DNA from: Roseicyclus sp.
GTDB taxonomy: Bacteria > Pseudomonadota > Alphaproteobacteria > Rhodobacterales > Rhodobacteraceae
DNA length: 64,000 bases
Assembly (NCBI GenBank): GCA_018401055.1
Contig: JAGYLB010000126.1
Location: 127,390 to 191,389, forward strand
Reading direction: 5' to 3'
A model generated the notes under the pieces. It was not told the origin of the DNA, did not search any database, and was given only the letters and a program-made list of their open reading frames with translations. Position 1 is the first letter of the stretch. Each line of letters starts with the position of its first letter. Shown in pieces: positions 46,394 to 55,461 of this stretch. The position numbers were made by a program, and so were the translations under genes.

Positions 46394-47558
46394 ATGACAA
46401 GGACCGATGCCGCCCACCGCCCTCGCATCGCTGCGCTGATCGTCGCGGCGGGGCGCGGCATGCGCGCGGGCGGCGGCCTGCCCAAGCAGTGGCGGCCGCT
46501 GGTGGGCAAGTCGGTCGCGCAATGGACGCTCGAGGCCTTTGACCGCCACCCTGCCATCGACCTGATCGTGTTGGTGGTAGGGGCGGACACGCCCAGTGAC
46601 CTCTTGCCCGAAACGACCGCGACCGACCTGCGGATCGTCACAGGCGGCGTCACCCGCGCAGCCTCGGTGATGGCGGGGCTGATTGCGCTGGAGGGTTCGG
46701 CCGATCTGGTGCTGATCCATGACGTCGCCCGCCCCGGTGTGCCCGCCGCCGTCATCGACGCGGTGACCGCGGCGCTGGACACTCACAAGGGCGCGGCGCC
46801 GGCGCTTGCCGTCACCGATGCGCTTTGGCGTGGCGACGGGCTGGTCGAGGGAACCGTGCCGCGCGACGGGCTCTGGCGGGCGCAGACGCCGCAGGGCTTT
46901 CACCTGCAAGCGATATTGGCCGCGCACCGCGCCTTTTGTTGGCGAGCCCGCCGATGACGTCGAGGTTGCGCGCGCGCATGGGGTGAGCGTTGCCATCGTG
47001 CCGGGCCACGAGGACAACCTCAAGATCACCGCACCCGGCGATTTCGCTCGCGCCGCCGCGATATTGGAGAGGACAGACATGGATATCCGCACCGGCAACG
47101 GCTTTGACGTGCACCGCTTCGGCCCCGGCGACCATGTGATGCTGTGTGGCGTCGCGGTCCCCCATGAGCGGGGGTTGCAGGGCCATTCGGATGCCGACGT
47201 GGGCCTGCACACCCTGACCGACGCGATCTATGGCGCGCTGGCCGAGGGCGATATCGGCACCCATTTCCCGCCCAGCGACCCACAATGGAAAGGGGCCGAA
47301 AGCCATATCTTCCTGAGCCATGCCGTCGATCTGGCAGCCAGCCGCGGCTTTGCCATCACCCATGCCGACCTGACGCTGATCTGCGAGTGGCCCAAGATCG
47401 GCCCGCATGCGGCGGCGATGCGGGCAAAGCTGTCAGAGCTGCTCCGCATCGAGTTGGACCGCATCTCGGTCAAGGCCACCACGACCGAGAAACTGGGCTT
47501 CACCGGCCGCGAGGAAGGCATCGCTGCCATGGCCACCGTCACGCTGGTCAAGCCATGA
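46394..47558 (+). CDS. ispDF: Bifunctional IspD-IspF (frame break near 46935)
   Basis: Two steps of the MEP isoprenoid pathway in one chain. The IspD part (CDP-ME synthesis) has [32 protein letters not shown] and [12 protein letters not shown]. The IspF part (MEcPP synthesis) has [39 protein letters not shown] with metal ligands, and [20 protein letters not shown]. The break falls inside the end of IspD near 46935 and is probably a sequencing error in an essential gene. Restored length is about 388 residues. The stop overlaps pgpA as ATGA. Confidence 0.94.
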
Positions 47559-48049
47559 TCCGCGCGCTCTGTACCCTTGGCCCCATCGGCCACCTGCGCC
47601 CCGGCCCCGGGACTTGGGGCAGTGCTGTGGCTGTGCTCATTGCGTGGGGGCTGCATGTGGTGGGCGGGTTCTGGCTGGTGCTGGCCGCCACGCTGGCGGT
47701 CACCGCCTTGGGCTGGTGGGCGGTTGGGCAGGCCACAAAGGGCAGCGCCGACAAGGACCCGTCGGAAATCATCATCGACGAGGTGGCGGGCCAGTGGATT
47801 GCGCTCTGGCCTGTCTCGCTGGGCGCGCAGATGGCGGGCGCGGGATTCTGGGACCTCTGGCCGGGGGTGGTCACGGCCTTCGTCGCGTTTCGCGTCTTCG
47901 ATATCCTCAAGCCCGGCCCGGTGGGCTGGGCCGACCGGCAGGACGGCGCCTTTGGCGTCATGGCCGATGATGTGATCGCGGGCTGGATGGCGGCGTTGGT
48001 GGTGGCGATGCTGGCCTTTCTCGCACATCTGCCGCAGGTGATGGGATGA
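47555..48049 (+). CDS. pgpA: Phosphatidylglycerophosphatase A
   Basis: A 164-residue inner-membrane PgpA, which dephosphorylates PGP to phosphatidylglycerol. It has the signature [14 protein letters not shown] at the N terminus, [17 protein letters not shown] with the acidic metal ligands, and [14 protein letters not shown] near the end. Three to four hydrophobic helices are visible. Both ends overlap neighbours by ATGA, so ispDF-pgpA-cinA are translationally coupled. The frame is intact. Confidence 0.93.
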   Translation: MIRALCTLGPIGHLRPGPGTWGSAVAVLIAWGLHVVGGFWLVLAATLAVTALGWWAVGQATKGSADKDPSEIIIDEVAGQWIALWPVSLGAQMAGAGFWDLWPGVVTAFVAFRVFDILKPGPVGWADRQDGAFGVMADDVIAGWMAALVVAMLAFLAHLPQVMG

Positions 48050-48526
48050 GCGCGGTGGAGGTGCTGGAGGCGCTGCGGCGGCGCGGCTGGAAACTGGCCA
48101 CCGCCGAAAGCTGCACAGGCGGCCTGATCGCGGCAGCCCTGACCGATGTGGCGGGGTCTTCGGATGTGTTCGACCGGGGCTTTGTCACCTATTCCAACGC
48201 CGCCAAGACCGAGATGCTGGGCGTGCGGCCCGCAACGCTCAAGGCCCATGGCGCGGTCTCCGAGCCGGTCGCGGCCGAGATGGCCCAAGGCGCGCTGGAC
48301 CACTCGCAGGCGCAGATCGCCGTCTCCGTCACCGGCATCGCAGGTCCCGGCGGGTCGGATCACAAGCCGGAAGGCCGCGTCTGTTTCGGTCTGGCCAACG
48401 GTCACGACGTGGTGACCGAAACCCGCGAGTTTGGGCCGTTGGGGCGCGCCGCGGTGCGCGCGCGCCGCCACCCGCCACGCCCTGACCATGATCCTGAGCG
48501 CCGCCTTTCAACCCCCGGCGCGCTGA
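48046..48526 (+). CDS. cinA: CinA-family (C-terminal type) NMN amidohydrolase (frame break near 48460)
   Basis: A stand-alone CinA C-terminal domain (PncC type), which deamidates nicotinamide mononucleotide in NAD recycling. Motifs are LATAESCTGGLIAAALTDV with the nucleophilic Ser, GFVTYSNAAKTEMLGV, VSVTGIAGPGGSDHKPEG and GRVCFGL. After the break near 48455-48465 the end reads TMILSAAFQPPAR, stopping at 48524-48526. Restored length is about 160 residues. The ATG overlaps the pgpA stop. Confidence 0.92.
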
Positions 48527-48616
48527 GCCGCGCCCTTTGACACGCCGCGACCCGCGCAATACCATCTGTTCCAATAATCATACCGCCCGCACTCGGGCAT
48601 CACAGGCAGGGCGCGG

Positions 48617-49063
48617 ATGACCGAGCTTCCGGAATACTACTTCCGCATCCGAGAGAACGGGGCGGCCGTGTTCCGGGTCTCGACCGAGAACCGGCAGCGC
48701 CGGATCGAGATGGAAGAGATCGCCGTCGTCAACATCCGCAACGGCAATATCCGCCCGCATGGCGAAACGGCTCTGACCCAAGGCGACCTGTCCGTGATCG
48801 AAGCCTGGATGGAAGATCGCCGCGCCGTGCTGGCCGACCGCGACATCGACGACATCCACCGCGCGATCGACTATCTGAACCTTACGACGCATTGGGCACA
48901 GACCCGCGCCTCGGACGAGGATCTGGAGGATGTGACCGACCGCCTTTTGCTGGCGATGCATGACCTGCGGACGGTCCTCGTGCGCAAAAAGGCCGACCGC
49001 ATCCTTGCCACGCGCCCCGCGCCGGGGAATGGTGCCGACACCACCGAGTCCACAGGGACCTGA
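48617..49063 (+). CDS. Conserved protein of unknown function, soluble
   Basis: A 148-residue acidic, soluble protein with no signal or membrane segment. It starts MTELPEYYFRIRENGAAVFR, then IEMEEIAVVNIRNGNIRPHG. The central part is helical (LTTHWAQTRASDEDLEDV) and a basic/helical end includes ADRILATRP. I do not recognise the family. The even codon usage and unbroken frame support a real gene. About 90 bases separate it from cinA, and a TetR-family gene follows on the same strand. Confidence 0.75.
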   Translation: MTELPEYYFRIRENGAAVFRVSTENRQRRIEMEEIAVVNIRNGNIRPHGETALTQGDLSVIEAWMEDRRAVLADRDIDDIHRAIDYLNLTTHWAQTRASDEDLEDVTDRLLLAMHDLRTVLVRKKADRILATRPAPGNGADTTESTGT

Positions 49064-49134
49064 CCCCGACAGGCACCCCTGATCCCACACAGGCCACCCG
49101 GCACACCAAGAACCAAGGGGGGCAGCGAGCAGAG

Positions 49135-49673
49135 ATGACGAACCTGAACAAATCCGACCTGCTGATCGCGATGGCGGCCCATGTGCGCGGCACCGGGCTG
49201 GCGGGGGCCAGCCTCAGGCCGCTTGCGCGGGCGGCGGGCACCTCGGACCGGATGCTGATCTATCACTTCGGATCGAAAAGCGGGCTGATCGCGGCGCTGC
49301 TTGACCATCTGGCGGGCGAGATGCTGTCGGCGATGGCCGCAGCCCTGCCGCGCCCGCGCGCGAAATCGAAGCCGCGGCGCTGGCCGAGGTCGTTGCCCTG
49401 CTTCGCACGCCGACCTTTCGCCCCTACCTGCGGGTCTGGCTCGATATCGTGTCGGCGGCGGGCTGGGGCGATGCCGATCACATCGCGGCCGCACGGCGCA
49501 TTCTGGTGGGGCAGATCGACTGGATCGCCACCCGCCTTCCTGAGGCGGTCGAAGACCCCAAGCCACGCGCCAAGGAAATGCTGGGTCTGGTCCATGGCGC
49601 GCTGGTGCTGGAGGTGGCGGGCATGACAAAGGCGGCCGACCTGATGCTGGCGCGCGCCTATCCCAAGGGCTGA
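49135..49673 (+). CDS. TetR-family regulator (frame break near 49365)
   Basis: The N-terminal helix-turn-helix is clear: SLRPLARAAGTSDRMLIYHF, then GSKSGLIAALLDHLAGEM. After a break near 49360-49370 the ligand-binding domain continues EAAALAEVVALLRTPTFRPY, SAAGWGDADHIAAARRILVG and EMLGLVHGALVLEVAGM, stopping at 49671-49673. Restored length is about 179 residues. Its 3' end overlaps the convergent DUF6314 gene by 16 bases. Target genes are unknown. Confidence 0.85.
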
Positions 49674-50068
49674 AACCAGCTGGTGATGACCGCATCCTTG
49701 CGTGGGCCGGTGACATGCCAGACCTGCATCCAGACAGGCCAGCGCGACAGGTCATAGGTCACGTTATAGGTGTCGGGATCGCACCAGTGCCGGTCCGACA
49801 GCTGCGCAGGCGACAGGGTGTGGAACGGTCGCCCATCCTCGAAAAACACGGCCAGCCCATCGCCATCCGCGCGCCACAGGTAGCGCCGCGCTGCCTGCAT
49901 CGGCGGGGCACTGCCGTAGTGCAGCAGGCCCTCCTCCTCCTGCACCAGCCCGGCCTCGTCGGGTCGCCATCGGCTGGTGCCCTGCAGGTGCCCGCTCAGC
50001 CCCGCGCGCGCATCCGCGATCGTCCGGGTCAGGCGCCACAGACCCTCCAACTCGGCAAGCCCGATCAC
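49658..50068 (-). CDS. DUF6314 family protein
   Basis: A 136-residue soluble protein (GLAELEGLWRLTRTIADARA, QGTSRWRPDEAGLVQEEEG, RYLWRADGDGLAVFFEDGRP, CDPDTYNVTYDLS, WHVTGPRKDAVITSWF). The alternating strands fit a small beta-barrel, lipocalin-like fold. The family has no known function. The start codon overlaps the end of an upstream secreted-protein gene on the same strand (50065-50068), so the two are probably coupled. The frame is intact. Confidence 0.78.
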   Translation of the reverse strand: MIGLAELEGLWRLTRTIADARAGLSGHLQGTSRWRPDEAGLVQEEEGLLHYGSAPPMQAARRYLWRADGDGLAVFFEDGRPFHTLSPAQLSDRHWCDPDTYNVTYDLSRWPVWMQVWHVTGPRKDAVITSWFQPLG

Positions 50069-50433
50069 TCGGCGTCCCGCGGCACCAGCCGCCCGGCGCT
50101 GACATTGCCGAAATCATCGGTGAAGCTGATGCCCCCTGCCCCGTCCAGCACGATGGTGTAGCATTCCCAATCCATCGCGCGGTGCCAGCGCAGGCAGCGG
50201 GCATCGCCGCTCAGCCACCACTCGCCGAAACTCAGGCGCGAGCGCATGTCCTCGTCCAGCTGGACCATCAGGCGGCCGTTGGCGGCGTGGCGTTCCCAAC
50301 CGATCTCGTCATAGATCACGTCATGCGTGGTCAAGATGGCGAAGAGGTCCGGCGCGTCCTCGGCTCGCGCCACGCCGGGCGTCAGCAGCGCGAGAGCCGC
50401 CATCGCGCGTATCAACTTGCGTGATCCCGTCAC
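50065..50433 (-). CDS. Small exported protein of unknown function
   Basis: 122 residues with signal peptide MTGSRKLIRAMAALALLTPG ending ARAED. The mature domain has GEWWLSGDARCLRWHRAMDW and ECYTIVLDGAGGISFTDDFG, a pattern seen in small periplasmic proteins of Rhodobacterales. The WHR..WECY segment carries two Cys that may form a disulfide. It is divergent from purB and coupled to the DUF6314 gene. No named function. Confidence 0.75.
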   Translation of the reverse strand: MTGSRKLIRAMAALALLTPGVARAEDAPDLFAILTTHDVIYDEIGWERHAANGRLMVQLDEDMRSRLSFGEWWLSGDARCLRWHRAMDWECYTIVLDGAGGISFTDDFGNVSAGRLVPRDAE

Positions 50434-50498
50434 CTTGTTCCTCCACGCCCCTGCGCCTATGAGAGCGCGAACCCTGTCCCGAACGCAAGGCCCTGCCC

Positions 50499-51805
50499 AT
50501 GATCCCCCGCTATTCCCGCCCCGAGATGACCGCCCTGTGGGAGCCCGCCACCAAGTTCCGCATCTGGTTCGAGATCGAGGCGCATGCCTGCGACGCGCAG
50601 GCGGGACTGGGCGTGATCCCCAAGGAGAATGCGGCAGCAGTCTGGGCCGCGAAGGATGTGGAATTCGACGTGGCCCGCATCGACGAGATCGAGGCGGTGA
50701 CGAAACATGACGTGATCGCTTTCCTCACCCATCTGGCCGAGATCGTGGGTGCGGATGCCGCGCGCTTCGTCCATCAGGGCATGACGTCGTCGGACGTGCT
50801 TGATACCACCTTCAACATCCAGCTGACGCGGGCGGCCGACATCTTGCTGGCCGATCTCGACGCGCTCTTGGTGGCCCTCAAGACCCGCGCGATGGAACAC
50901 AAGATGACCGTGCGCATCGGGCGCAGCCACGGCATCCACGCCGAACCCGTGACCATGGGCCTGACCTTCGCCCGCTTCTACGCCGAGATGGAGCGCAACC
51001 GGAACCGGCTGGAGAAGGCCCGTTGGGAGATCGCCACCGGCGCCATCTCCGGCGCGGTCGGCACGTTTGCCAACATCGATCCGGCGGTCGAGGAACATGT
51101 CTGCGCCAAGCTGGGCCTGCGCCCGGAGCCGATTTCGACCCAGGTCATCCCGCGCGACCGCCACGCGATGTTCTTTGCCACGCTGGGCGTGATCGCCAGC
51201 TCGATCGAGAATATCGCCACCGAGATCCGCCACATGCAGCGCACCGAGGTGCTGGAGGCGGAGGAGTTTTTCTCCAAGGGGCAGAAAGGCTCCAGCGCGA
51301 TGCCGCACAAGCGCAACCCGGTCTTGTCCGAGAACCTGACCGGGCTGGCGCGCATCGTGCGCATGGCCGTCGTGCCCGCGATGGAAAACGTGGCGCTCTG
51401 GCATGAGCGCGACATCTCGCATTCCTCGGTCGAGCGGATGATCGGGCCCGATGCCACCATCACGCTCGATTTCGCGCTCGCCCGCCTGACCGGGCTGATC
51501 GAGAAGCTCGTGATCTACCCCGACACGATGATCGCCAACATGAACAAGTTCCGCGGCCTCGTGCATTCGCAGCGCGTGCTGCTGGCGCTGACCCAGCCGG
51601 CGTCAGCCGCGAGGATGCCTACAGGCTGGTGCAGCGCAACGCGATGAAGGTCTGGGAAGAAGGCCGCGATTTCCGCGAGGAATTGCTGGCCGACCCTGAG
51701 GTGACGGTGGCGCTGAGCCCGGCCGAGATCGAGGACAAGTTCGACCTCGGCTATCACACCAAGCATGTGGACACGATCTTTGCCCGCGTCTTTGGCGACA
51801 CCTGA
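50499..51805 (+). CDS. purB: Adenylosuccinate lyase (frame break near 51600)
   Basis: PurB acts twice in purine synthesis, releasing fumarate from SAICAR and adenylosuccinate. It starts IPRYSRPEMTALWEPATKFR. Family marks are EAVTKHDVIAFLTHLAE, HQGMTSSDVLDT, GRSHGIHAEPVTMG (catalytic His) and the superfamily signature GSSAMPHKRNPVLSENL with the mobile catalytic Ser. After the break near 51600 the frame continues AYRLVQRNAMKVWEEGRDF to the stop at 51803-51805. Restored length is about 434 residues. The break is likely a sequencing error. Confidence 0.95.
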
Positions 51806-51954
51806 CGCAAAGGCAGCGCGGTTCTGCCCCTGATTTCAGCAACAAGCGGAATAGTTCCCGGCCCGCCGCGCAAGATCGTTGTCTTTCAAGGCCCGCGTGC
51901 TACCCTTTCCATTGCAATAGACGACAGACTGCAGTTGAGACAGGAGACGCGAGA

Positions 51955-52119
51955 ATGCGCATCAAGACTTATCTGGCCGCCTTCGTCCTGATGGCCATGC
52001 CGGGCTTTGCCTATGCCGAATGTTCCTGGGGCCCCATGCAGGAGGCCTCCATGAGCTGTGCCGAGGGCATGACCTGGGATGCTACGGCCCAGACCTGCGT
52101 GGCGACCGCCACCAGCTGA
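51955..52119 (+). CDS. 54-residue exported protein with C-x-E-G-x-x-W-D-x5-C motif
   Basis: A short gene easily missed. Signal peptide MRIKTYLAAFVLMAMPGFAYA, then ECSWGPMQEASMSCAEGMTW followed by DATAQTCVATATS. An AGGAGACG RBS precedes the ATG at 51955, and a strong terminator follows at 52148-52182. The mature peptide is about 33 residues with three Cys. Its CAEGMTWDATAQTC block recurs in the next gene as CPEGTVWDIDEALC. Function unknown. Confidence 0.78.
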   Translation: MRIKTYLAAFVLMAMPGFAYAECSWGPMQEASMSCAEGMTWDATAQTCVATATS

Positions 52120-52147
52120 GCCCAAGGCGCCAGCCCACGAGACCCAG

Positions 52148-52182
52148 ACGCGCGCAGGGCACAGCCCTTGCGCGCGTTTTTT
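52148..52182 (+). terminator. Intrinsic terminator of the 54-residue gene
   Basis: Stem ACGCGCGCA-GGG / CCC-TTGCGCGCGT around CACAG, followed by six Ts (52177-52182). It is the most canonical rho-independent terminator in the window. Confidence 0.9.
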
Positions 52183-52276
52183 ACTGCGCGGGCCCGCTTT
52201 GTCATCGAACTGTCACTTGCCCTGCGCCGGAACTGCCTCAGCTTTGCGACGCGCATAGAAAGGAAAAGGGGCCTTT

Positions 52277-52831
52277 ATGCTCGCTCGGATACGTCTGGCG
52301 ATAGTCGCAACGCTCGCTTGGGCCTCCGCCTCTTGGGCGGTCTTTCCGGAGGAGGATGGCCCGCCGGTGCCGACGCCCACGACCGTCATCTGTCCCGAAG
52401 GCACTGTCTGGGACATCGACGAGGCCCTGTGCGTCACCATCGGTGAAACCGGGCTTGTCACGGACCCTGCCCTGCTGATCGGCACCGTGCGCGAACTGGC
52501 CTATGCTGGCCGCCACGCCGATGCGCTGGCCCTTCTGGCGCGCGCACCCGACCCGGGCGACACGATGGTTCTGACCTATATCGGCTATTCTTCCCGCAGC
52601 CTGGGCTACATGCGCCGAGGGCTGGACTATTACGACCGCGCGCTGGCGGCTGACCCCGACAACCTGCTGGCCCGGTCCTATATGGGCATGGCCTACCTGA
52701 TCCTTGGCTCGACGGATCGGGCCGCGGCCCAACTGACCGAGATACGCGCCCGCGGCGGCGCCGGAGGTTGGCCCGACCGCGCGCTTGCGGCCGCCATCGC
52801 GACTGGTTCGTCGCAAGGTTTTGAGTACTGA
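52277..52831 (+). CDS. Exported TPR protein with the same Cys-W-D motif
   Basis: 184 residues. Signal peptide LARIRLAIVATLAWASASWA, then a CPEGTVWDIDEALC block like that of the preceding gene. Tetratricopeptide-like helices follow: LAYAGRHADALALLARAPD, YIGYSSRSLGYMRRGLDYYD and ALAADPDNLLARSYMGMAYL. It is probably a periplasmic protein-binding scaffold. The ATG at 52277 follows AAAGGAAAAGGGG. The frame is intact. Confidence 0.82.
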   Translation: MLARIRLAIVATLAWASASWAVFPEEDGPPVPTPTTVICPEGTVWDIDEALCVTIGETGLVTDPALLIGTVRELAYAGRHADALALLARAPDPGDTMVLTYIGYSSRSLGYMRRGLDYYDRALAADPDNLLARSYMGMAYLILGSTDRAAAQLTEIRARGGAGGWPDRALAAAIATGSSQGFEY

Positions 52832-52940
52832 GGTAATTCGCGACAAATCCGACGCGTCGGACACAGGGCCGTCAGCACCGCCTTAACCCCTGCGCGTCAC
52901 CCTCGGCCATGGGTGACTGCGAGCGAAGGATGGGTGGGAC

Positions 52941-54002
52941 ATGGGCCTGCAACTGGATATTTGTGACACCGCCATGGGCGGTGAAAGACTGCGTGTGGTC
53001 GAACTACCGGCGCGGCTGAGCGCGCAACAGAAGGCGGCGGTGATCGTACGCCTGCTGCTCAGTCAGAACCTGTCGCCGGCGCTGGACCGTCTGACACCGC
53101 AGATGCAGGCCGATCTGGCCCGCGCCATGGCGTCGCTGGGGCCGATCAGCCGCGTGACACTGGCCGAAGTGGTGCGCGAGTTTACCGCGCGCCTCGACGG
53201 GCTGGCGCTGACCACGCCCAACACGCTGGCCGATGCCTTGGCCCTTTTGGAGCCGCATATCTCGCCCATCGCGCGCGACGGTTTGCGCGCGGAGGCCGAA
53301 GCGGGCGACCCGACCGACCCCTGGGCGCGACTGGCGGCGATCGAGGCCGACCGTTTGCGCCCGCTCCTCCTGTCCGAAAGCGCCGAGGTTGCGGCGATCT
53401 TGCTGTCCAAGCTGGGCGTCGCCAAGGCGGCAGCGTTGCTTGCAGGCTTGCCCGAGGCGCGCGCGCAGGTCATCGCCCATGCCGTCTCCCTGACCGCGAC
53501 GGTCACGCCCGCCATGGTCGAGCGGATCGGCCTGCATCTGGCCACGCAGATGGACGCGGTGCGCGAACCCGCCTTTCGGGCCAGCCCTGTGGACCGGATC
53601 GGCGCCATCCTCAATTCGGTCAACGGCGCGCTGCGCGAGGCGCTTTTGGGCGGGCTGGAGGCACGCGACAAAGGTTTCGCCATCGAGGTGCGGCGCGCCA
53701 TCTTCACCTTTCAGCATATCTCCAAGCGGGTGGAGCCTGCTGATGTGCCGCGCATCTTGCGCCGGGTCGAGCCAGATGTGGTCACCCGCGCCATCGCGGC
53801 GGGGATGGAACAGGCGCCGCTGTCGGTGGAATTCCTGCTCGAGAACATGTCCAAGCGACTGGCCGAGCAGATCCGCGACGACGCCGCCACCATGCCCACG
53901 CCCCGCCCCGACGAAGGCGAAGCCGCGATGGCAGAGGTCGTCACCGCCATCCGCGCGCTGGAGGAAGAGGGCGAGATCCGGCTGATCCCGCCCGAGGATT
54001 AG
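52941..54002 (+). CDS. fliG: Flagellar motor switch protein FliG-like
   Basis: A 353-residue FliG, part of the rotor C-ring under the flagellar basal body. It starts GLQLDICDTAMGGERLRVVE, then LSAQQKAAVIVRLLLSQNL. The middle part has AEVAAILLSKLGVAKAAALL (EHPQ-like region). The C-terminal part has FTFQHISKRVEPADVPRILR and a terminal EVVTAIRALEEEGEI. The sequence is divergent from enterobacterial FliG but the domain order fits. No other flagellar gene is adjacent. It converges with a COQ10-like gene, overlapping by 4 bases. Confidence 0.85.
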   Translation: MGLQLDICDTAMGGERLRVVELPARLSAQQKAAVIVRLLLSQNLSPALDRLTPQMQADLARAMASLGPISRVTLAEVVREFTARLDGLALTTPNTLADALALLEPHISPIARDGLRAEAEAGDPTDPWARLAAIEADRLRPLLLSESAEVAAILLSKLGVAKAAALLAGLPEARAQVIAHAVSLTATVTPAMVERIGLHLATQMDAVREPAFRASPVDRIGAILNSVNGALREALLGGLEARDKGFAIEVRRAIFTFQHISKRVEPADVPRILRRVEPDVVTRAIAAGMEQAPLSVEFLLENMSKRLAEQIRDDAATMPTPRPDEGEAAMAEVVTAIRALEEEGEIRLIPPED

Positions 54003-54475
54003 GCCGATGCCTTGGCCCCGTTGCGCCCGTAAAGCGCCTCGGCCCGGGTTTCGAAGGCCCGCACGATGCGCTGCATCGCGTCGTGGAAAAAGAGCCCCGC
54101 CGCACCTTGCAAGAGCTTGTTGCGAAACTCGAAATCGACCGAGAAGTGAACCTCACACCCGCCCTGACCATCCGGGGCGGGTGCAAATTCCCATTTGGAA
54201 ATCATGTGCTTGAACGGACCGTCGACATACTCGGTGTCGATCTTGCGATCTGCTTCCCACAAGGTGACACGGCTCAGGAACCGCTCGCGGAACATCTTGA
54301 AGCCGATCACGAGGTCGGCCAGCATCACCGCATTTGCCCCCTCGGGCGTGATCGAGCGGACGCGGCTGGCGCTGATCCACGGAATGAACTGCGGATACTG
54401 CGCCACATCGGCCACCAGCGCATACATCTGATCGGCGGTATAGGGCAGCGCCCGGGTTTCGGAATGGGTCGGCAT
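53999..54475 (-). CDS. COQ10/RatA-type START-domain protein
   Basis: A 158-residue SRPBCC-fold protein, related to COQ10, which binds ubiquinone, and to the RatA group. It shows [70 protein letters not shown] and [19 protein letters not shown]. In alphaproteobacteria it is usually annotated as a coenzyme Q-binding protein. The toxin activity claimed for E. coli RatA should not be assumed here. The frame is intact. Confidence 0.9.
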   Translation of the reverse strand: MPTHSETRALPYTADQMYALVADVAQYPQFIPWISASRVRSITPEGANAVMLADLVIGFKMFRERFLSRVTLWEADRKIDTEYVDGPFKHMISKWEFAPAPDGQGGCEVHFSVDFEFRNKLLQGAAGLFFHDAMQRIVRAFETRAEALYGRNGAKASA

Positions 54476-54563
54476 CGGTGCTTTCGTCTTTCTTCCACGG
54501 CCACCATGTCATAAAACCGGCAGCGGAGTTCAAGAGGTTCGGGCCGGATCGGCCGGGGGCATT

Positions 54564-55145
54564 ATGGCGCAGGCATCCACGGCACAGGGCACGGCACCCG
54601 CCGCGACACCGGGCTACGAGGTCATCCAGATGATCTCGGCCAAATCCATCGCCGCCCGGATCGAGACGCTGGCCCGCGAGATCGAGACGGCGTTTTCGGG
54701 CACCGACAAGCTGGTGGTCGTGGGCCTGCTCCGTGGCTCGTTCGTCTTCATCGCCGATCTGGTGCGCGAATTGCACCTGCCCGTCGAAGTCGATTTCCTG
54801 GAGGCGTCCAGCTATGGCAATGCCACCACCTCGTCGCGCGAGGTGCGCATCCTCAAGGATCTGCGCGGCGAGATCGCGGGGCGCGATGTGTTGGTGGTCG
54901 AGGATATCGTCGACACCGGCCATACGTTGACCCATGTGGTCGGGCTGCTGCGCTCACGCGACCCTGCGCGGCTCAAGACCATCGCGCTGCTCGACAAGCC
55001 GTCGCGGCGCGAGGTGGCGATCAAGGCCGACTGGATCGGCTTCGAGATCCCCGACGAATTCGTCGTCGGCTACGGCATCGACTACGCGCAGCGCAACCGC
55101 AACCTGCCCTTCATCGGCAAGGTCAGGATGACGGGCGCGGCCTGA
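54564..55145 (+). CDS. hpt: Hypoxanthine phosphoribosyltransferase
   Basis: A 193-residue purine salvage enzyme. It has [20 protein letters not shown], the FLEASSYGN segment and the PRPP-binding loop [16 protein letters not shown], then [20 protein letters not shown] near the end. The ATG at 54564 gives about 20 extra N-terminal residues compared with many family members; an in-frame ATG at 54630 (MISAKS) is the alternative. Its stop shares bases with the start of the next small gene (TGATG). Confidence 0.93.
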   Translation: MAQASTAQGTAPAATPGYEVIQMISAKSIAARIETLAREIETAFSGTDKLVVVGLLRGSFVFIADLVRELHLPVEVDFLEASSYGNATTSSREVRILKDLRGEIAGRDVLVVEDIVDTGHTLTHVVGLLRSRDPARLKTIALLDKPSRREVAIKADWIGFEIPDEFVVGYGIDYAQRNRNLPFIGKVRMTGAA

Positions 55146-55330
55146 TGCCCCCTTTTCTCTTGCGCATGGTCTTGTGGCTGCGCCACCCGCCGTCGCGCCA
55201 TCAGCGCATCGCCATCGCTGTCGTCTGCGGCATCGGCATCGCCTTTGCCGCGATCGAATGGCTTGTGGGCTGGCCCGATTGGCTGACCGCAGACCGCCTG
55301 CCCCGCGGCCCGCGCCTGAGCGCGCCATAG
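55145..55330 (+). CDS. 61-residue membrane protein coupled to hpt
   Basis: A small gene whose ATG (55145) overlaps the hpt stop by one base (TGATG), indicating translational coupling. The sequence has a basic N terminus (RMVLWLRHPPSRHQR), one membrane helix (IAIAVVCGIGIAFAAIEWLV) and a Pro-rich tail. Function unknown. The tight coupling is the main evidence that it is expressed. Confidence 0.65.
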   Translation: MPPFLLRMVLWLRHPPSRHQRIAIAVVCGIGIAFAAIEWLVGWPDWLTADRLPRGPRLSAP

Positions 55331-55461
55331 GAGTTGCGCGACGGCCACATTTCTTGCCTTAGGAAAGGTCAACACCCTGTGAGGGAAAACCTGCAGAGCG
55401 CGAATGCCCCCGCTGTGATAGCTTGGCACTATTGCAAATGCAGAGTGACGGGATGACGATC

